Positions 1 to 8,917 are shown, counted from the stretch's first letter. The stretch: 64,000 nt of DNA from Streptomyces puniciscabiei (GCF_006715785.1 NZ_VFNX01000001.1:3300501-3364500), one strand, 5' to 3'. Notes: generated from the sequence alone by a model not told the origin. Program-made: numbers and translations.

Positions 1-831
1 GTTGTTGGCCGCGCCGCACACCACCTTGGCGGTGAGCACCTCGACGCTGTGGTCGTTCAGGGCGCCGCCGAGCGCGCAGGGGGCGTAGATGTCGAGCCCC
101 TCGACCCGGATCAGCTCCTCGGTGTCGGCCACGGCCGTCACGCGCTCGGGGTGCTGGTCGAGGATCCGCTGGACGGCGTCCGTGCGCACGTCGGTGATGA
201 CGACCTCGGCGCCCTCGTCCAGCAGGTGGCGCACCAGGTGGTGGCCGACCTTGCCGACGCCGGCGACACCGACCTTGCGGCCGCGCAGCAGGGGGTCGCC
301 CCACAGGTGCTGGGCGGAGGCGCGCATGCCCTGGTAGACGCCGAAGGCGGTGAGCACCGAGGAGTCGCCGGCGCCGCCGTTCTCGGGGGAGCGGCCGGTG
401 GTCCAGCGGCACTCACGGGCCACGACGTCCATGTCGGCGACGTAGGTGCCGACGTCGCACGCGGTGACGTAGCGCCCGCCGAGCGAGGCGACCATGCGGC
501 CGTAGGCGAGGAGCAGTTCCTCGGTCTTGTCGCGCTCCGGGTCGCCGATGATCACGGCCTTGCCGCCGCCGTGGTCGAGTCCGGCCATGGCGTTCTTGTA
601 CGACATTCCGCGTGCGAGGTTGAGGGCGTCGGCGACGGCCTCGGCCTCGGTGGCGTAGGGATAGAAGCGCGTTCCGCCGAGGGCGGGGCCCAGGGCGGTG
701 GAGTGGATGGCGATCACGGCCTTGAGGCCGCTCGCGCGGTCCTGGCAGAGCACGACCTGCTCATGGCCGCCCTGGTCCGAGTGGAACAGGGTGTGCAGGA
801 CATCAGCAGGTGCCCCAATTACGTCGGTCAC
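1..831 (-). CDS. vdh: Valine (branched-chain amino acid) dehydrogenase, partial
   Basis: Glu/Leu/Phe/Val dehydrogenase family; NAD-dependent oxidative deamination of L-valine and related amino acids in the cytosol. The gene runs off the left edge, so only about the first 277 of roughly 360 residues are present. Visible are the N-terminal catalytic-domain stretch [15 protein letters not shown] and the C-terminal dinucleotide-binding fold [10 protein letters not shown], followed by [12 protein letters not shown]. The GTG start at 831 is chosen because AGGAG (complement of 840-844) lies 8 nt upstream. It is divergent from the next gene. The family call and the Streptomyces vdh-bldC order are known; the substrate is inferred from synteny. 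Confidence 0.93.
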   Translation of the reverse strand, partial: MTDVIGAPADVLHTLFHSDQGGHEQVVLCQDRASGLKAVIAIHSTALGPALGGTRFYPYATEAEAVADALNLARGMSYKNAMAGLDHGGGKAVIIGDPERDKTEELLLAYGRMVASLGGRYVTACDVGTYVADMDVVARECRWTTGRSPENGGAGDSSVLTAFGVYQGMRASAQHLWGDPLLRGRKVGVAGVGKVGHHLVRHLLDEGAEVVITDVRTDAVQRILDQHPERVTAVADTEELIRVEGLDIYAPCALGGALNDHSVEVLTAKVVCGAANN

Positions 832-1030
832 TGTGGTGACTCCTGTGTAAAGAGCGGCGAGTGGGGTGGAACCCCGTACGGGTGGCGGGGTGCCGTGGCA
901 TGAGCGTAGAGCCTTGGCACGACCACCATCCGTGCAGTGTTCAGGATCACTCGCGCGGGGCGCTGACGCACGCATGACCGTGGCACGATTTGCAGTGTTT
1001 CGAGCCGGGTCCGCTGGGGAGGGAGCAGGC

Positions 1031-1873
1031 GTGCCGAAGGTGTCCTCCGTGGTCGTCCCCTATGCCGCGTACCTGCGCGTGTACGAGCCGCTGGGCGCCT
1101 TCGCGGAGCCGGAGCGCAGCCACTGGGCCCGCTACGCCCGCCGCTCCGACCGCCCCTCCTACCAGGACGAACTGCGCCGTTCCCTGGCCGACTTGCTGCC
1201 CACCCCGCCGGTCGCCGTGCCGGTGCACGAGTCCAGCGACGCCTTCGTGCTGGAGGTCGACGGCGTGGTGTGCGTGTGCCCCTGGCGCACCCGGCTGCGC
1301 GGCTGGCTGGCGCTCGGCGAGCTGACCGAGGAGCTGCCGGCGCCGGTGCTGGACGCGGTGCTGCCGCCGGTCGTACGCCGCCAGGCCGCGCAGGACTACG
1401 AGCGCTGGCTGGCCCGCAACCCCGACGCCCGCCCGTGGATCCGCACGGCGACCTGGCAGGTGCCGCTGAACTGGTTCGTGCTGGTCTCGGACGAGGAGCG
1501 GCGCTACGAGAAGGGCACCGCCGAGGTGCCGCCGCTGCTGCGCTACCGCACGCCGATGGTGCAGGCCCGGCGGCGGGTGGCGCGGGCGCTGCGCACGCTG
1601 AGGGACACCGTCGAGGAGAGCCCGCTGATCGACGGCCTGGTGGACGTCGGCCGCTGGCTGGAGGAGTTCCACCCGCGCTCGCTGGTGGAGCTGGACTACG
1701 GCGGCCTGGTGCATGTGCTGTCGGCCGGTGAGCTGGAGGGCGACCACTCGGCGGCGGACGTGGCCGAGGGCATCCAGGCGCTTCGGCGGGGCGACGGCGC
1801 GGCGGCCGGGGAGGCCTACGCGCGGCTCGTGGAGCGGTGGCGGGCGGTCCGGGACCGGCGCTCGGCGAACTGA
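1031..1873 (+). CDS. Conserved hypothetical protein next to vdh and bldC
   Basis: 280-residue soluble protein of unknown function. I do not recognise a domain. It is rich in Arg, Trp and acidic residues, has no signal peptide or membrane segment, and begins [20 protein letters not shown]. The GTG at 1031 is preferred because a purine-rich GGGGAGGGAGCAG lies just upstream; an in-frame longer reading exists from 866 but its extra residues are low quality. The gene sits between divergent vdh and bldC, the place of an uncharacterised gene in other Streptomyces. No operon partner is close: the next start is 540 bases away. Confidence 0.75.
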   Translation: MPKVSSVVVPYAAYLRVYEPLGAFAEPERSHWARYARRSDRPSYQDELRRSLADLLPTPPVAVPVHESSDAFVLEVDGVVCVCPWRTRLRGWLALGELTEELPAPVLDAVLPPVVRRQAAQDYERWLARNPDARPWIRTATWQVPLNWFVLVSDEERRYEKGTAEVPPLLRYRTPMVQARRRVARALRTLRDTVEESPLIDGLVDVGRWLEEFHPRSLVELDYGGLVHVLSAGELEGDHSAADVAEGIQALRRGDGAAAGEAYARLVERWRAVRDRRSAN

Positions 1874-2412
1874 GGTTCCGGGAGCGCTCGAAGAGTGACG
1901 TACATCACGGCCCAAATGGCGCCGAACGACGTACGGTCTAGGCCACTTGACCATGTGACGGGACGTTGGTCCCGATCTGGACTTTTGCCCCAAGGGTGAT
2001 GGACGGCACTTACGCGGCCCTTGCGTCTCTTGCCACCCCTCATGCCAAAATAGGACAAGGAGTCCGGGGAGGGTTCCTTCCGTCCAACTGTGCTCCACTG
2101 TGGGCGGATTCTCGGCATTGCGCGCTTTGGGGGGTCTTGTGGCTCCTGATCGTCCTGTGACTGATCGTCACAGCGGCGTGACTGTCCGCTATGGCATGGT
2201 CCATCGGCTTCCGTCGCTGATGAACACCTGGGAGGGCAATTCCATCGGTTTGGCCGACGCGGCTGGACAGATGGTGTAGTTGTAGTGCCGAGGACAAGCC
2301 GTTCGTCCTATAACCGACTCGACTCGCGTCCGCCATTTCGGGCAACGCGGGTCAAGGTGCAGAATTTAGAGGAAAGAACCGAGAAGGTTCGGTTCTCCCG
2401 AGGAGGCCGCTC
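1874..2412. other. Intergenic region upstream of bldC
   Basis: No gene is supported here. It holds the bldC control region. A perfect 7-bp inverted repeat CTGTGAC-TGATC-GTCACAG lies at 2155-2173. A hairpin AGAACCGA/TCGGTTCT at 2375-2396 ends 4 bases before the bldC ribosome binding site AGGAGG (2401-2406). A TATAAC -10-like hexamer lies near 2310. None of these is proven to be functional. Confidence 0.5.
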
Positions 2413-2619
2413 ATGACCGCTCGCACCCCTGATGCCGAGCCGCTGCTGACCCCGGCTGAGGTCGCCACCATGTTCCGCGTCGACCCCAAGACGGTCACGC
2501 GGTGGGCGAAGGCCGGCAAGCTCACGTCCATCCGTACGCTCGGCGGGCACCGCCGCTACCGCGAGGCCGAGGTCCGCGCACTGCTCGCGGGCATCCCGCA
2601 GCAGCGCAGCGAGGCCTGA
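2413..2619 (+). CDS. bldC: BldC, MerR-like developmental DNA-binding protein
   Basis: 68-residue protein made of one winged helix-turn-helix of the MerR/BldC type: LLTPAEVATMFRVDPKTVTR is the recognition unit and TLGGHRRYREAEVRALL the wing. Known BldC binds DNA cooperatively as a head-to-tail oligomer and controls entry into development in Streptomyces. Length and sequence match the family from memory almost throughout. AGGAGG at 2401-2406 is 6 nt before the ATG. The gene stands alone: a 540-base leader precedes it and a strong terminator follows at 2765, so it is probably monocistronic. Confidence 0.97.
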   Translation: MTARTPDAEPLLTPAEVATMFRVDPKTVTRWAKAGKLTSIRTLGGHRRYREAEVRALLAGIPQQRSEA

Positions 2620-2764
2620 ACAACCGAATAACCGGGCAAACCGGCAGGTCCCCCAACCGGCCGAGGCGCCCGAACCCTAGCTCCAAGCGACGCGGGACCT
2701 GCCCCAACAGGCCCCTCGCCCAAGCCGAACAGCACGTTGCAGGCAGCGACACAGGGTGCGTCGT

Positions 2765-2804
2765 AGATCGCGCTGGACTCCGCCGGGTCCAGCGCGATCT
2801 TTTC
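2765..2804 (+). terminator. Terminator after bldC
   Basis: Perfect 14-bp stem AGATCGCGCTGGAC / GTCCAGCGCGATCT with an 8-nt loop, followed by a short T run (TTTT). It lies 146 bases after the bldC stop and is a classic intrinsic terminator. Confidence 0.9.
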
Positions 2805-3079
2805 TGTGCGCTGGTCGGGGGTGCGGGCGGGCTCCGTGGGCGGCCTTGTCGGAGTCTGGGCAGGGCTGTCGGATCGGCTGTGCGTGAGCCCTGAGAGGGG
2901 TGCAATTGCACATATTAAATTGATCCGTTGTAGGACAGGGGTAAGTACCGCCCTTTCAAAAACTCATGCGGTGACTCCCGTCACACATCCCGGCTGTTGT
3001 TGCCGACGGCACGGGTGCGCTAGTGGAGCGTCCCGCTCCAGCGTCCCACGCGGGAAAGGGTGTTGGGGACGGGCGCCGG
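2805..3079. other. Intergenic, AT-richer patch
   Basis: No gene seen. A perfect palindrome GTGCAATTGCAC lies at 2900-2911 within an AT-rich patch (2900-2930), unusual in this GC background; it may be a regulatory site. A short inverted repeat GGAGCG-TCC-CGCTCC near 3022-3036 lies beyond the 3' end of the next (minus-strand) gene. Confidence 0.3.
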
Positions 3080-3271
3080 TCACGCGCCGCGGGGACGCTG
3101 CTCCTCGCCCTCCCCGTCGCCGGCTTCGGGGACCCGGGGGCCTGCGTCCATCGCCAGCCGCAGCAGGTGATGACAGATGGGGCAGTGGCGGGTGAGATGC
3201 CGGTAGGACGACGCGGCCGCCAGATGGGCCCTCAGCAGCGCCCGCGTCTCGTGCCTGACCGATGCCGCCAT
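3080..3271 (-). CDS. Small His/Cys protein, DUF6274-like
   Basis: 63-residue protein of unknown function. Its core YRHLTRHCPICHHLLRLAM carries a CPxC pair flanked by histidines, suggesting a single metal site. The C-terminus is acidic and disordered (EAGDGEGEEQRP). From memory it resembles the actinobacterial DUF6274 family; I could not check this. The ATG at 3271 is chosen because GGAGG lies 6 nt upstream and a longer reading to 3343 adds atypical sequence. It faces bldC convergently and has no operon partner. Confidence 0.7.
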   Translation of the reverse strand: MAASVRHETRALLRAHLAAASSYRHLTRHCPICHHLLRLAMDAGPRVPEAGDGEGEEQRPRGA

Positions 3272-3728
3272 ACGCCACCTCCGCGGACCGCACAGGGGAA
3301 CGGGCCCTGCTCTCTGGGTACCGAGGGAATGTGACGCCGTCAAGGCCGCGGGACGGCGCCGCCGGTTCGGCCGGGCTCCCCGCGGGGTGCCGCCCCCGGC
3401 CCCTCGCTACGGCCTTGAACGGGCCTTGCCCAGGGTTCCCCGGGGGCTGCCGTCCCGCCAGAGCCTTGCCACGGCCCTGAACGGGCCTTGTCCTCAATCG
3501 CCGGACGGGCTGAACACGCCGACCGGCACCGAGAAGCCGACGACATGGAGAAGGGCCCGCTTCCGTTGCCGGTGGGGGGCCCTTTGTGCTGCGGTCCTGA
3601 CGGGATTTGCTGTATCCGATTGCGGCTCCGCCGCGGGCGCGGCCTCGGCTGTGGCGGGTTGGCGGGTGCTCGGGTGGTGGCATGGGGAAGGGCCCGCTTC
3701 CGTTGCCGGATGCGGGCCCTCTCTGCTG
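3272..3728. other. Intergenic region rich in repeats
   Basis: No gene supported. It contains two imperfect copies of a repeat (ACGGCCTTGAACGGGCCTTG near 3410-3429 and ACGGCCCTGAACGGGCCTTG near 3470-3489) and TCAATCGCCGGACGGGCT (3494-3511), all of a kind dispersed between Streptomyces genes. It also contains the first copy of the tRNA-Asp 3'-end duplication, listed separately. Confidence 0.5.
3544..3609. repeat. Copy A of a 66-bp repeat containing a tRNA-Asp 3' end
   Basis: Matches 3681-3746 at about 60 of 66 positions. It contains the hairpin GGGCCCGC...GGCCC (terminator of the tRNA) followed by GGTCCTGACGGGATTTG, the last bases of the tRNA-Asp gene. The copies are 137 bp apart. Only copy B continues into a complete tRNA. 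Confidence 0.85.
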
Positions 3729-3746
3729 CGGTCCTGACGGGATTTG
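3681..3746. repeat. Copy B of the 66-bp repeat, joined to the intact tRNA-Asp
   Basis: Contains AAGGGCCCGC / GCGGGCCCT, a 9-bp stem that would terminate the minus-strand tRNA-Asp transcript, followed by the 3' end of that tRNA gene. See copy A at 3544-3609. Confidence 0.85.
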
Positions 3747-3803
3747 AACCCGCGGCCTCCACCTTGACAGGGTGGCGAGCACTCCAAACTGCTCCACAGG
3801 ACC
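3729..3803 (-). tRNA. tRNA-Asp (GTC)
   Basis: 75-nt cloverleaf: acceptor GGTCCTG/CAGGACC, D-stem GAGC/GCTC, anticodon stem CCACC/GGTGG with loop CTGTCAA (anticodon GTC), T-arm GCGGG-TTCAAAT-CCCGT, discriminator G. CCA is not encoded. An identical gene lies at 23572-23646. Confidence 0.97.
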
Positions 3804-3852
3804 AGGTTTCGCGGCGCTCGGCTTGTGCACTGCGCTGCGAGAAGAGACTGTA

Positions 3853-3888
3853 CAGGAGGTGAGGCCGCCTGGTCGAACTCACCCCCTG
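3853..3888 (-). terminator. Possible terminator of hrpA
   Basis: An 11-bp stem with one mismatch (CAGGAGGTGAG / CTCACCCCCTG) and a 14-nt loop begins 12 bases beyond the hrpA stop. There is no clear T run, so this is tentative. Confidence 0.45.
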
Positions 3889-3899
3889 TGCCCGAGCGG

Positions 3900-6800
3900 T
3901 TACGGAACGGCCGCGTCGATCGCCTTCACGATCCGCTTGTCGGAGACGGGGTAGGCGGTGCCGAGGGCGTGGGCGAAGTAGCTGACCCGCAGCTCCTCGA
4001 TCATCCAGCGGATGTCCAGGACCGAGGAGGGGACGGGGCGGCCCTGGGGGAGCTGCTCCAGGAGCCAGGCGTACTCGTCCTGCATCTCGTGGACCTTCTC
4101 CATGCGCGTGGTGTCCCGCTGGACGTTCGTCGGCATCTGCTGCAGACGCCGGTCCACGGCCACCAGGTAGCGCACCAGGTCGGGAAGGCGCCGTATGCCC
4201 GCCCAGGTGACGAACCCCGGCTTCACGAGCGCGTCCAGCTGCTTGCGTACGTCCGTCAGGTTCGCCAGGAGCGCGGGGCTGCGCACGGCCTTCAGGCGGC
4301 GCTCGCACGCCTGCCAGGCGGCGAGGACCTGCTGCACCTGGGCGACCGTACGGACCGTCGTGTCGACGATCTCCGCGCGCACCTTGTCGTACAGCTTCCG
4401 GTACGACTCCTCGTCCCAGACCGGACCCCCGAAGTCGGCGATCAGCTTGTCGGCCGCCGCCATCGCGCAGTCGTCGAACAGCGCCTGGACGGAGCCGTGC
4501 GGGTTCGCGGACAGCGCCAGCTTCTGGGCGTTCGTCAGCTTCTCGGACGCGAACTTCGCCGGGTTCACCGGGATGTTGCGCAGGATCAGCCGCCGGGTGC
4601 CCTGCCACATGGCCTCGGCCTGCTCGGCCTCCGTGTCGAAGAGCCGCACCGAGACCGTGTCGCCGTCGTCCACGAGCGCCGGGTACGCCTTCACCGGCTG
4701 GCCGGCCCGGCGCGTCTCGAAGACCCGGGTCAGCGCGCCGATCGTCCAGTCGGTCAGCCCCTTGCGCTCCAGGGACTCGCCGCCCTCGCGGGACGCGGTC
4801 GCCGCTGCCGCCTGGGACAGGGCCTTCCTCGCCTTCGGCTTCAGCCGGAGCTTCAGCGCCTGGAGGTCCTTGTCCTCGGCCAGCTTTCGGCGCCGCTCGT
4901 CGACGATCCGGAAGGTGATCTTGAGATGGTCGGGGACCTTGGACCAGTCGAAGTCGTCGGCCTCGAAGGGGACGCCGACCATGCGCTTCAGCTCGCGGGC
5001 CATCGTCACCGTCAGCGACTCCTGCAGGGGCACCGCCTTCTCCAGGAACGCCTTCGCGTAGTTCGGAGCGGGCACGTAGTTGCGGCGGACCGGCTTCGGC
5101 AGCGAGCGGATCAGCTCGGTCACGACCTCCTCGCGCAACCCCGGGATCTGCCAGTCGAAGCCCTCGTCCGTGACCTGGTTGAGGACCTGGAGCGGGATGT
5201 GGACCGTCACGCCGTCCGCGTCCGCGCCCGGCTCGAACTGGTACGTCACCCGGAACTTCAGCTGCCCCTGCCGCCAGGAGTCCGGGTAGTCGGCCTTGGT
5301 GACCGCCTCCGCCGACTCCCGGATGAGCATCTCCCGCTCGAAGTCCAGGAAGTCCGGCTGCTCCTGCCGCTTCCGCTGCCACCAGGAGTCGAAGTGCGCG
5401 CCGGACACGACGTGTTCGGGCACCCGCTGGTCGTAGAAGTCGAAGAGCGTGTCGTCGTCGACGACGATGTCCCGGCGCCGGGCGCGGTGCTCCAGCTCCT
5501 CGACCTCGCTCAGCAGCTTGCGGTTGTCGGCGAAGAACTTGTGGTGCGTGCGCCAGTCGCCCTCCACCAGCGCGTTGCGGATGAACAGCTCGCGGGAGGT
5601 CTCCGGGTCGATGCGGCCGTAGTTCACCTTGCGCTGGGCGACGATCGGGACGCCGTACAGCGTGACCTTCTCGTACGCCATCACGGCCGCCTGGTCCTTC
5701 TCCCAGTGCGGTTCGCTGTACGTCCGCTTCAGCAGGTGCCCGGCGAGCGGTTCGACCCACTCGGGCTCGATCTTCGCGTTGACCCGCGCCCAGAGCCGGC
5801 TCGTCTCGACCAGCTCGGCCGACATCACGAACTTCGGCTGCTTCTTGAAGAGCGCCGAACCCGGGAAGATCGCGAACTTGGCGTTGCGGGCACCCAGGTA
5901 CTCGTTCTTGTTGCCCTCGCGTACGTCCTTCATCCCGATGTGGGAGAGGAGGCCGGCGAGGAGGGAGGTGTGGATGCGGTCGGCCGGGGCGTCCTCATCG
6001 CTGAGGTGGATGCCCATCTGCTTGGCGACCGTCCGCAGCTGGGTGTAGATGTCCTGCCATTCGCGGATGCGCAGGAAGTTCAGGTACTCCTGCTTGCACA
6101 TCCGGCGGAAGGAACTGGATCCGCGCTCCTTCTGCTGCTCGCGGACGTACCGCCACAGGTTCAGGTAGGCGAGGAAGTCGCTGGTCTCGTCCTTGAAGCG
6201 GGCGTGCTGCTGGTCGGCCTGGGTCTGCTTGTCGGCCGGGCGCTCGCGCGGGTCCTGGATGGACAGCGCGGCCGCGATGACCATGACCTCACGGACACAG
6301 TCGTTCCTGTCGGCCTCCAGCACCATGCGGGCCAGGCGCGGGTCGACCGGCAGCTGGGCCAGCTTGCGGCCGGTGTCGGTGAGGCGTTTGCGCGGGTCCT
6401 TCTGCGCGGCGTCCAGCGCGCCCAGCTCCTGCAGCAGCTGCACGCCGTCGCGGATGTTGCGGTGGTCCGGCGGGTCGATGAAGGGGAACTTCTCGATGTC
6501 GCCGAGACCGGCCGCGGTCATCTGCAGGATGACGGAGGCGAGGTTCGTACGGAGGATCTCCGCGTCCGTGAACTCGGGCCGGGCGAGGAAGTCGTCCTCG
6601 CTGTACAGCCGGATGCAGATGCCGTCGCTCGTCCGGCCGCAGCGGCCCTTGCGCTGGTTGGCGCTGGCCTGCGAGATCGGCTCGATGGGCAGCCGCTGGA
6701 CCTTGGTGCGGTGGCTGTAGCGGCTGATCCGGGCGAAGCCGGGGTCGATGACGTACTTGATGCCGGGGACGGTGAGGGACGTCTCGGCGACGTTGGTGGC

Positions 6801-7844
6801 CAGAACGATCCTGCGCCCGGTGTGCGGCTGGAACACGCGGTGCTGCTCGGCGTGCGAGAGCCGCGCGTAGAGGGGCAGGATCTCGGTGAACCTGTATTTC
6901 TTCTTCTCGAGCGCGTCGGCGGTGTCCCGGATCTCCCGCTCACCGGAGAGGAAGACCAGGATGTCTCCCTGGCCCTCGGCCTGGAGCTCCTCGACCGCAT
7001 CGCAGATGGCGGTGATCTGATCCCGGTCGGCGTCCTCGGAGTCCTCCTCCAGCAGGGGCCGGTAGCGCACCTCCACCGGGTACGTCCGCCCGCTGACCTC
7101 GACGATCGGGGCGTCGCCGAAGTGCCGGGAGAAGCGCTCGGGGTCGATCGTCGCCGAGGTGATGACGACCTTGAGATCCGGCCGCTTCGGCAGCAGCTGG
7201 GCCAGGTAACCGAGCAGGAAGTCGATGTTGAGGGACCGCTCGTGGGCCTCGTCGATGATGATCGTGTCGTAGGCGCGCAGCTCGCGGTCGGTCTGGATCT
7301 CGGCGAGCAGGATGCCGTCCGTCATCAGCTTGATGAAGGTGGCGTCCGGGTTCACCTGGTCGGTGAACCGCACCTTCCAGCCGACGGACTCGCCGAGCGG
7401 CGTCCTCAGCTCCTCCGCGACCCGCTCGGCGACCGTGCGGGCGGCGATGCGCCGGGGCTGCGTGTGCCCGATCATGCCGCGCACGCCACGGCCCAGCTCC
7501 AGACAGATCTTCGGGATCTGCGTGGTCTTGCCGGAGCCGGTCTCACCGGCCACGATGACGACCTGGTGATCGCGGATGGCCGCCGCGATCTCGTCCTTCT
7601 TCTGGCTGACCGGCAGCTGCTCCGGGTAGCCGATGGCGGGCACACGGGAGCGCCGCTCGGCCATCCGGGCCTCGGCCTTGCCGACCTCCGCCTCGATCTC
7701 GGCGAGGACGGCGGCACGGGCCTCCGGCTTACGGATCTTGCGCGCGCCCTCGAGCCGCCGGCCGAGCCGATGCGCGTCGCGCAGCGACAACTCGGTCAGA
7801 CGGGGGGCGAGGGTGCCGAGAGCGGGGGCGGGATGCGTAGACAT
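3900..7844 (-). CDS. hrpA: ATP-dependent RNA helicase HrpA (DEAH box)
   Basis: 1314 residues, the normal size for bacterial HrpA. The N-terminus has the RecA1 motifs GETGSGKTTQ (Walker A), IIIDEAHERS (DEAH box) and ITSATID. RecA2 follows with QRKGRCGR, then the helicase-associated domains and the long C-terminal DUF3418-type region characteristic of HrpA. It unwinds RNA using ATP in the cytosol; in other bacteria it rescues stalled ribosomes (known). The ATG at 7844 gives MSTHPAPALG; the open frame extends upstream to 8381 but runs through the next genes. It is the core Streptomyces gene following bldC. Confidence 0.96.
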   Translation of the reverse strand: MSTHPAPALGTLAPRLTELSLRDAHRLGRRLEGARKIRKPEARAAVLAEIEAEVGKAEARMAERRSRVPAIGYPEQLPVSQKKDEIAAAIRDHQVVIVAGETGSGKTTQIPKICLELGRGVRGMIGHTQPRRIAARTVAERVAEELRTPLGESVGWKVRFTDQVNPDATFIKLMTDGILLAEIQTDRELRAYDTIIIDEAHERSLNIDFLLGYLAQLLPKRPDLKVVITSATIDPERFSRHFGDAPIVEVSGRTYPVEVRYRPLLEEDSEDADRDQITAICDAVEELQAEGQGDILVFLSGEREIRDTADALEKKKYRFTEILPLYARLSHAEQHRVFQPHTGRRIVLATNVAETSLTVPGIKYVIDPGFARISRYSHRTKVQRLPIEPISQASANQRKGRCGRTSDGICIRLYSEDDFLARPEFTDAEILRTNLASVILQMTAAGLGDIEKFPFIDPPDHRNIRDGVQLLQELGALDAAQKDPRKRLTDTGRKLAQLPVDPRLARMVLEADRNDCVREVMVIAAALSIQDPRERPADKQTQADQQHARFKDETSDFLAYLNLWRYVREQQKERGSSSFRRMCKQEYLNFLRIREWQDIYTQLRTVAKQMGIHLSDEDAPADRIHTSLLAGLLSHIGMKDVREGNKNEYLGARNAKFAIFPGSALFKKQPKFVMSAELVETSRLWARVNAKIEPEWVEPLAGHLLKRTYSEPHWEKDQAAVMAYEKVTLYGVPIVAQRKVNYGRIDPETSRELFIRNALVEGDWRTHHKFFADNRKLLSEVEELEHRARRRDIVVDDDTLFDFYDQRVPEHVVSGAHFDSWWQRKRQEQPDFLDFEREMLIRESAEAVTKADYPDSWRQGQLKFRVTYQFEPGADADGVTVHIPLQVLNQVTDEGFDWQIPGLREEVVTELIRSLPKPVRRNYVPAPNYAKAFLEKAVPLQESLTVTMARELKRMVGVPFEADDFDWSKVPDHLKITFRIVDERRRKLAEDKDLQALKLRLKPKARKALSQAAAATASREGGESLERKGLTDWTIGALTRVFETRRAGQPVKAYPALVDDGDTVSVRLFDTEAEQAEAMWQGTRRLILRNIPVNPAKFASEKLTNAQKLALSANPHGSVQALFDDCAMAAADKLIADFGGPVWDEESYRKLYDKVRAEIVDTTVRTVAQVQQVLAAWQACERRLKAVRSPALLANLTDVRKQLDALVKPGFVTWAGIRRLPDLVRYLVAVDRRLQQMPTNVQRDTTRMEKVHEMQDEYAWLLEQLPQGRPVPSSVLDIRWMIEELRVSYFAHALGTAYPVSDKRIVKAIDAAVP

Positions 7845-7903
7845 ACGGGATCCAGGATCGCACCCCGCCCGAAAAACACGCGAACGATTTGACCGGGGGC
7901 GGC

Positions 7904-8224
7904 TCAGGGGGTCCGCGGGGCGGGTGCTGGGGCGGCGGCCGGCTCGGTGTTCTGCCGGGGTGCCGTGTCCCTGAGGGCGATCGACTTCGCCGTGTTGGAG
8001 ACGGCCTTGATGCCCAGGTAGGCGGTCGTCATGCTGCTCACGGCGGTGAACGCGGCGGTCAGGACGCCGACGATCACGGACTTGTCGCCGTCGAGCCGCC
8101 ACACCCCGAAGATCGCGACACCGGCGATCGCGAGATTGCTGACGACGACCGCGAGCAGCCCGTACCGTGCCCTGTCCTTCTCCAGCTCGGTGTCCGGTAT
8201 CGCTCTCGCCTGGTCCCGGCTCAT
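7904..8224 (-). CDS. Small membrane protein, operon with DivIVA-like gene
   Basis: 106 residues, unknown function. Two hydrophobic segments are visible: YGLLAVVVSNLAIAGVAIFG (about 22-41) and SVIVGVLTAAFTAVSSMTTA (about 49-68). The first 20 residues are charged and the tail is Pro/Ala-rich. Its ATG overlaps the stop of the upstream gene by 4 bases (ATGA), so the two are translationally coupled. I find no family name. The gene lies outside the integrated element, between hrpA and the attachment site. Confidence 0.7.
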   Translation of the reverse strand: MSRDQARAIPDTELEKDRARYGLLAVVVSNLAIAGVAIFGVWRLDGDKSVIVGVLTAAFTAVSSMTTAYLGIKAVSNTAKSIALRDTAPRQNTEPAAAPAPAPRTP

Positions 8225-8427
8225 CTCCCCGTCCCCCTGTTCCGCAGCTGCGCCACCCGTGCGTCCACCTGCGCTCGGTCGTACCCGCGCCGGACGATGT
8301 CGAAAACCGGCGGCGCCTCGGACGCCGTACCCGCGGCCATCCCGGCCAGATACGCGTCCACCTGGGCACGGTCGTAACCACGCCGAGCGATGTCGAAACC
8401 CTGGAAACCCTGGAAGTCGTCAGCCAT
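8221..8427 (-). CDS. Miniature DivIVA-like protein with two motif copies
   Basis: 68 residues containing two copies of the DivIVA N-terminal signature: FDIARRGYDRAQVDAYL (about 11-27) and FDIVRRGYDRAQVDARV (about 42-58). In DivIVA and Wag31 this stretch is the membrane-contacting part preceding a coiled coil; here there is no coiled coil. Start ATG at 8427 with AGGGGGA upstream. It is first in a two-gene operon with the membrane protein at 7904-8224. A polar-growth or septal role is inference from the motif alone. Confidence 0.72.
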   Translation of the reverse strand: MADDFQGFQGFDIARRGYDRAQVDAYLAGMAAGTASEAPPVFDIVRRGYDRAQVDARVAQLRNRGTGR

Positions 8428-8445
8428 GAATGTCCCCCTACGACG

Positions 8446-8472
8446 AAGGCCCCGTTCGCTGAACGGGGCCTT
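8446..8472. terminator. Bidirectional terminator, ancestral end of the tRNA operon
   Basis: Perfect 12-bp stem AAGGCCCCGTTC / GAACGGGGCCTT with a 3-nt loop. It lies directly beside the partial tRNA-Phe copy at 8479-8523 and would have terminated the minus-strand tRNA-Glu-Asp-Phe operon before the element inserted. Confidence 0.85.
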
Positions 8473-8478
8473 CTGGCT

Positions 8479-8523
8479 GTGGCTGGGGCCGGGGTCGAAC
8501 CGGCGACCTTCCGCTTTTCAGGC
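8479..8523. repeat. Left attachment site (partial tRNA-Phe copy)
   Basis: 45 bp identical to 23473-23517. It covers the tRNA-Phe acceptor 3' strand, T-arm and variable region up to the anticodon loop, then diverges. It cannot form a tRNA. Confidence 0.95.
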
Positions 8524-8595
8524 CGCGTCCAGGTGGGGCGCGGCCTGATCGTACTGGGCGCCGGTGACCTGGGCTAGCAGTAGTTGTGCGCTGCT

Positions 8596-8616
8596 GTTGG
8601 CGTACCGGTTGGCGTA
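8596..8616. promoter_or_regulatory. Left integrase arm-type sites
   Basis: Two copies of GTTGGCGTA at 8596-8604 and 8608-8616, a 12-bp period. The same pair with the same period lies at the right end (23387-23407). This placement is typical of arm-binding sites of tyrosine integrases. Confidence 0.7.
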
Positions 8617-8644
8617 CGCCGCCACGCTGTTAAAGAGTCCTCCG

Positions 8645-8917
8645 CTACTTCTCCAGGCTCACGGCCCCGCCCCGGTCCGCTTCCACCAGGGCGGGCGACG
8701 AGCGACGAGTAAGGAGAACAGCGGACGTGATGGTCGTGCCGATCACGGTGGCAAGAGCGGTCGCCTCATTCGGCTCGATGGCGTGGGTGACGATGCCCGC
8801 GCTGAGCGTCATACCGGCGGCCGACACGCCGATCGAGACGAGGAGATTCCGCTTCCTCGGAGTGACCTGCGTCTCCTTCTCCAGACGCTTGCAGGCTCCG
8901 TTATTACAGTGGGCCAC
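8645..8917 (-). CDS. Small membrane protein at the left end of the element
   Basis: 90 residues, no recognised family. The N-terminus MAHCNNGACKRLEKE carries two cysteines. Two hydrophobic segments follow: LLVSIGVSAAGMTLSAGIV (about 25-43) and ATALATVIGTTITSAVLL (about 52-69). The start is a GTG at 8917 with AAAGGGG upstream. It is transcribed toward the attachment site and away from the other genes, as an isolated unit. It may be an accessory gene of the element; no function can be assigned. Confidence 0.55.
   Translation of the reverse strand: MAHCNNGACKRLEKETQVTPRKRNLLVSIGVSAAGMTLSAGIVTHAIEPNEATALATVIGTTITSAVLLTRRSSPALVEADRGGAVSLEK

Noticed and set aside
3825..7892. 1355-codon open frame on the plus strand opposite hrpA
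   Set aside because: Antisense shadow of a GC-rich gene: composition is Arg/Leu/Val/His-rich with no domain, while the minus strand encodes full HrpA motifs.
8479..8547. A second tRNA-Phe gene at the left end of the element
   Set aside because: Only the 3' half matches; the anticodon 5' side, D-arm and 5' acceptor are absent, so it is an attachment-site copy.
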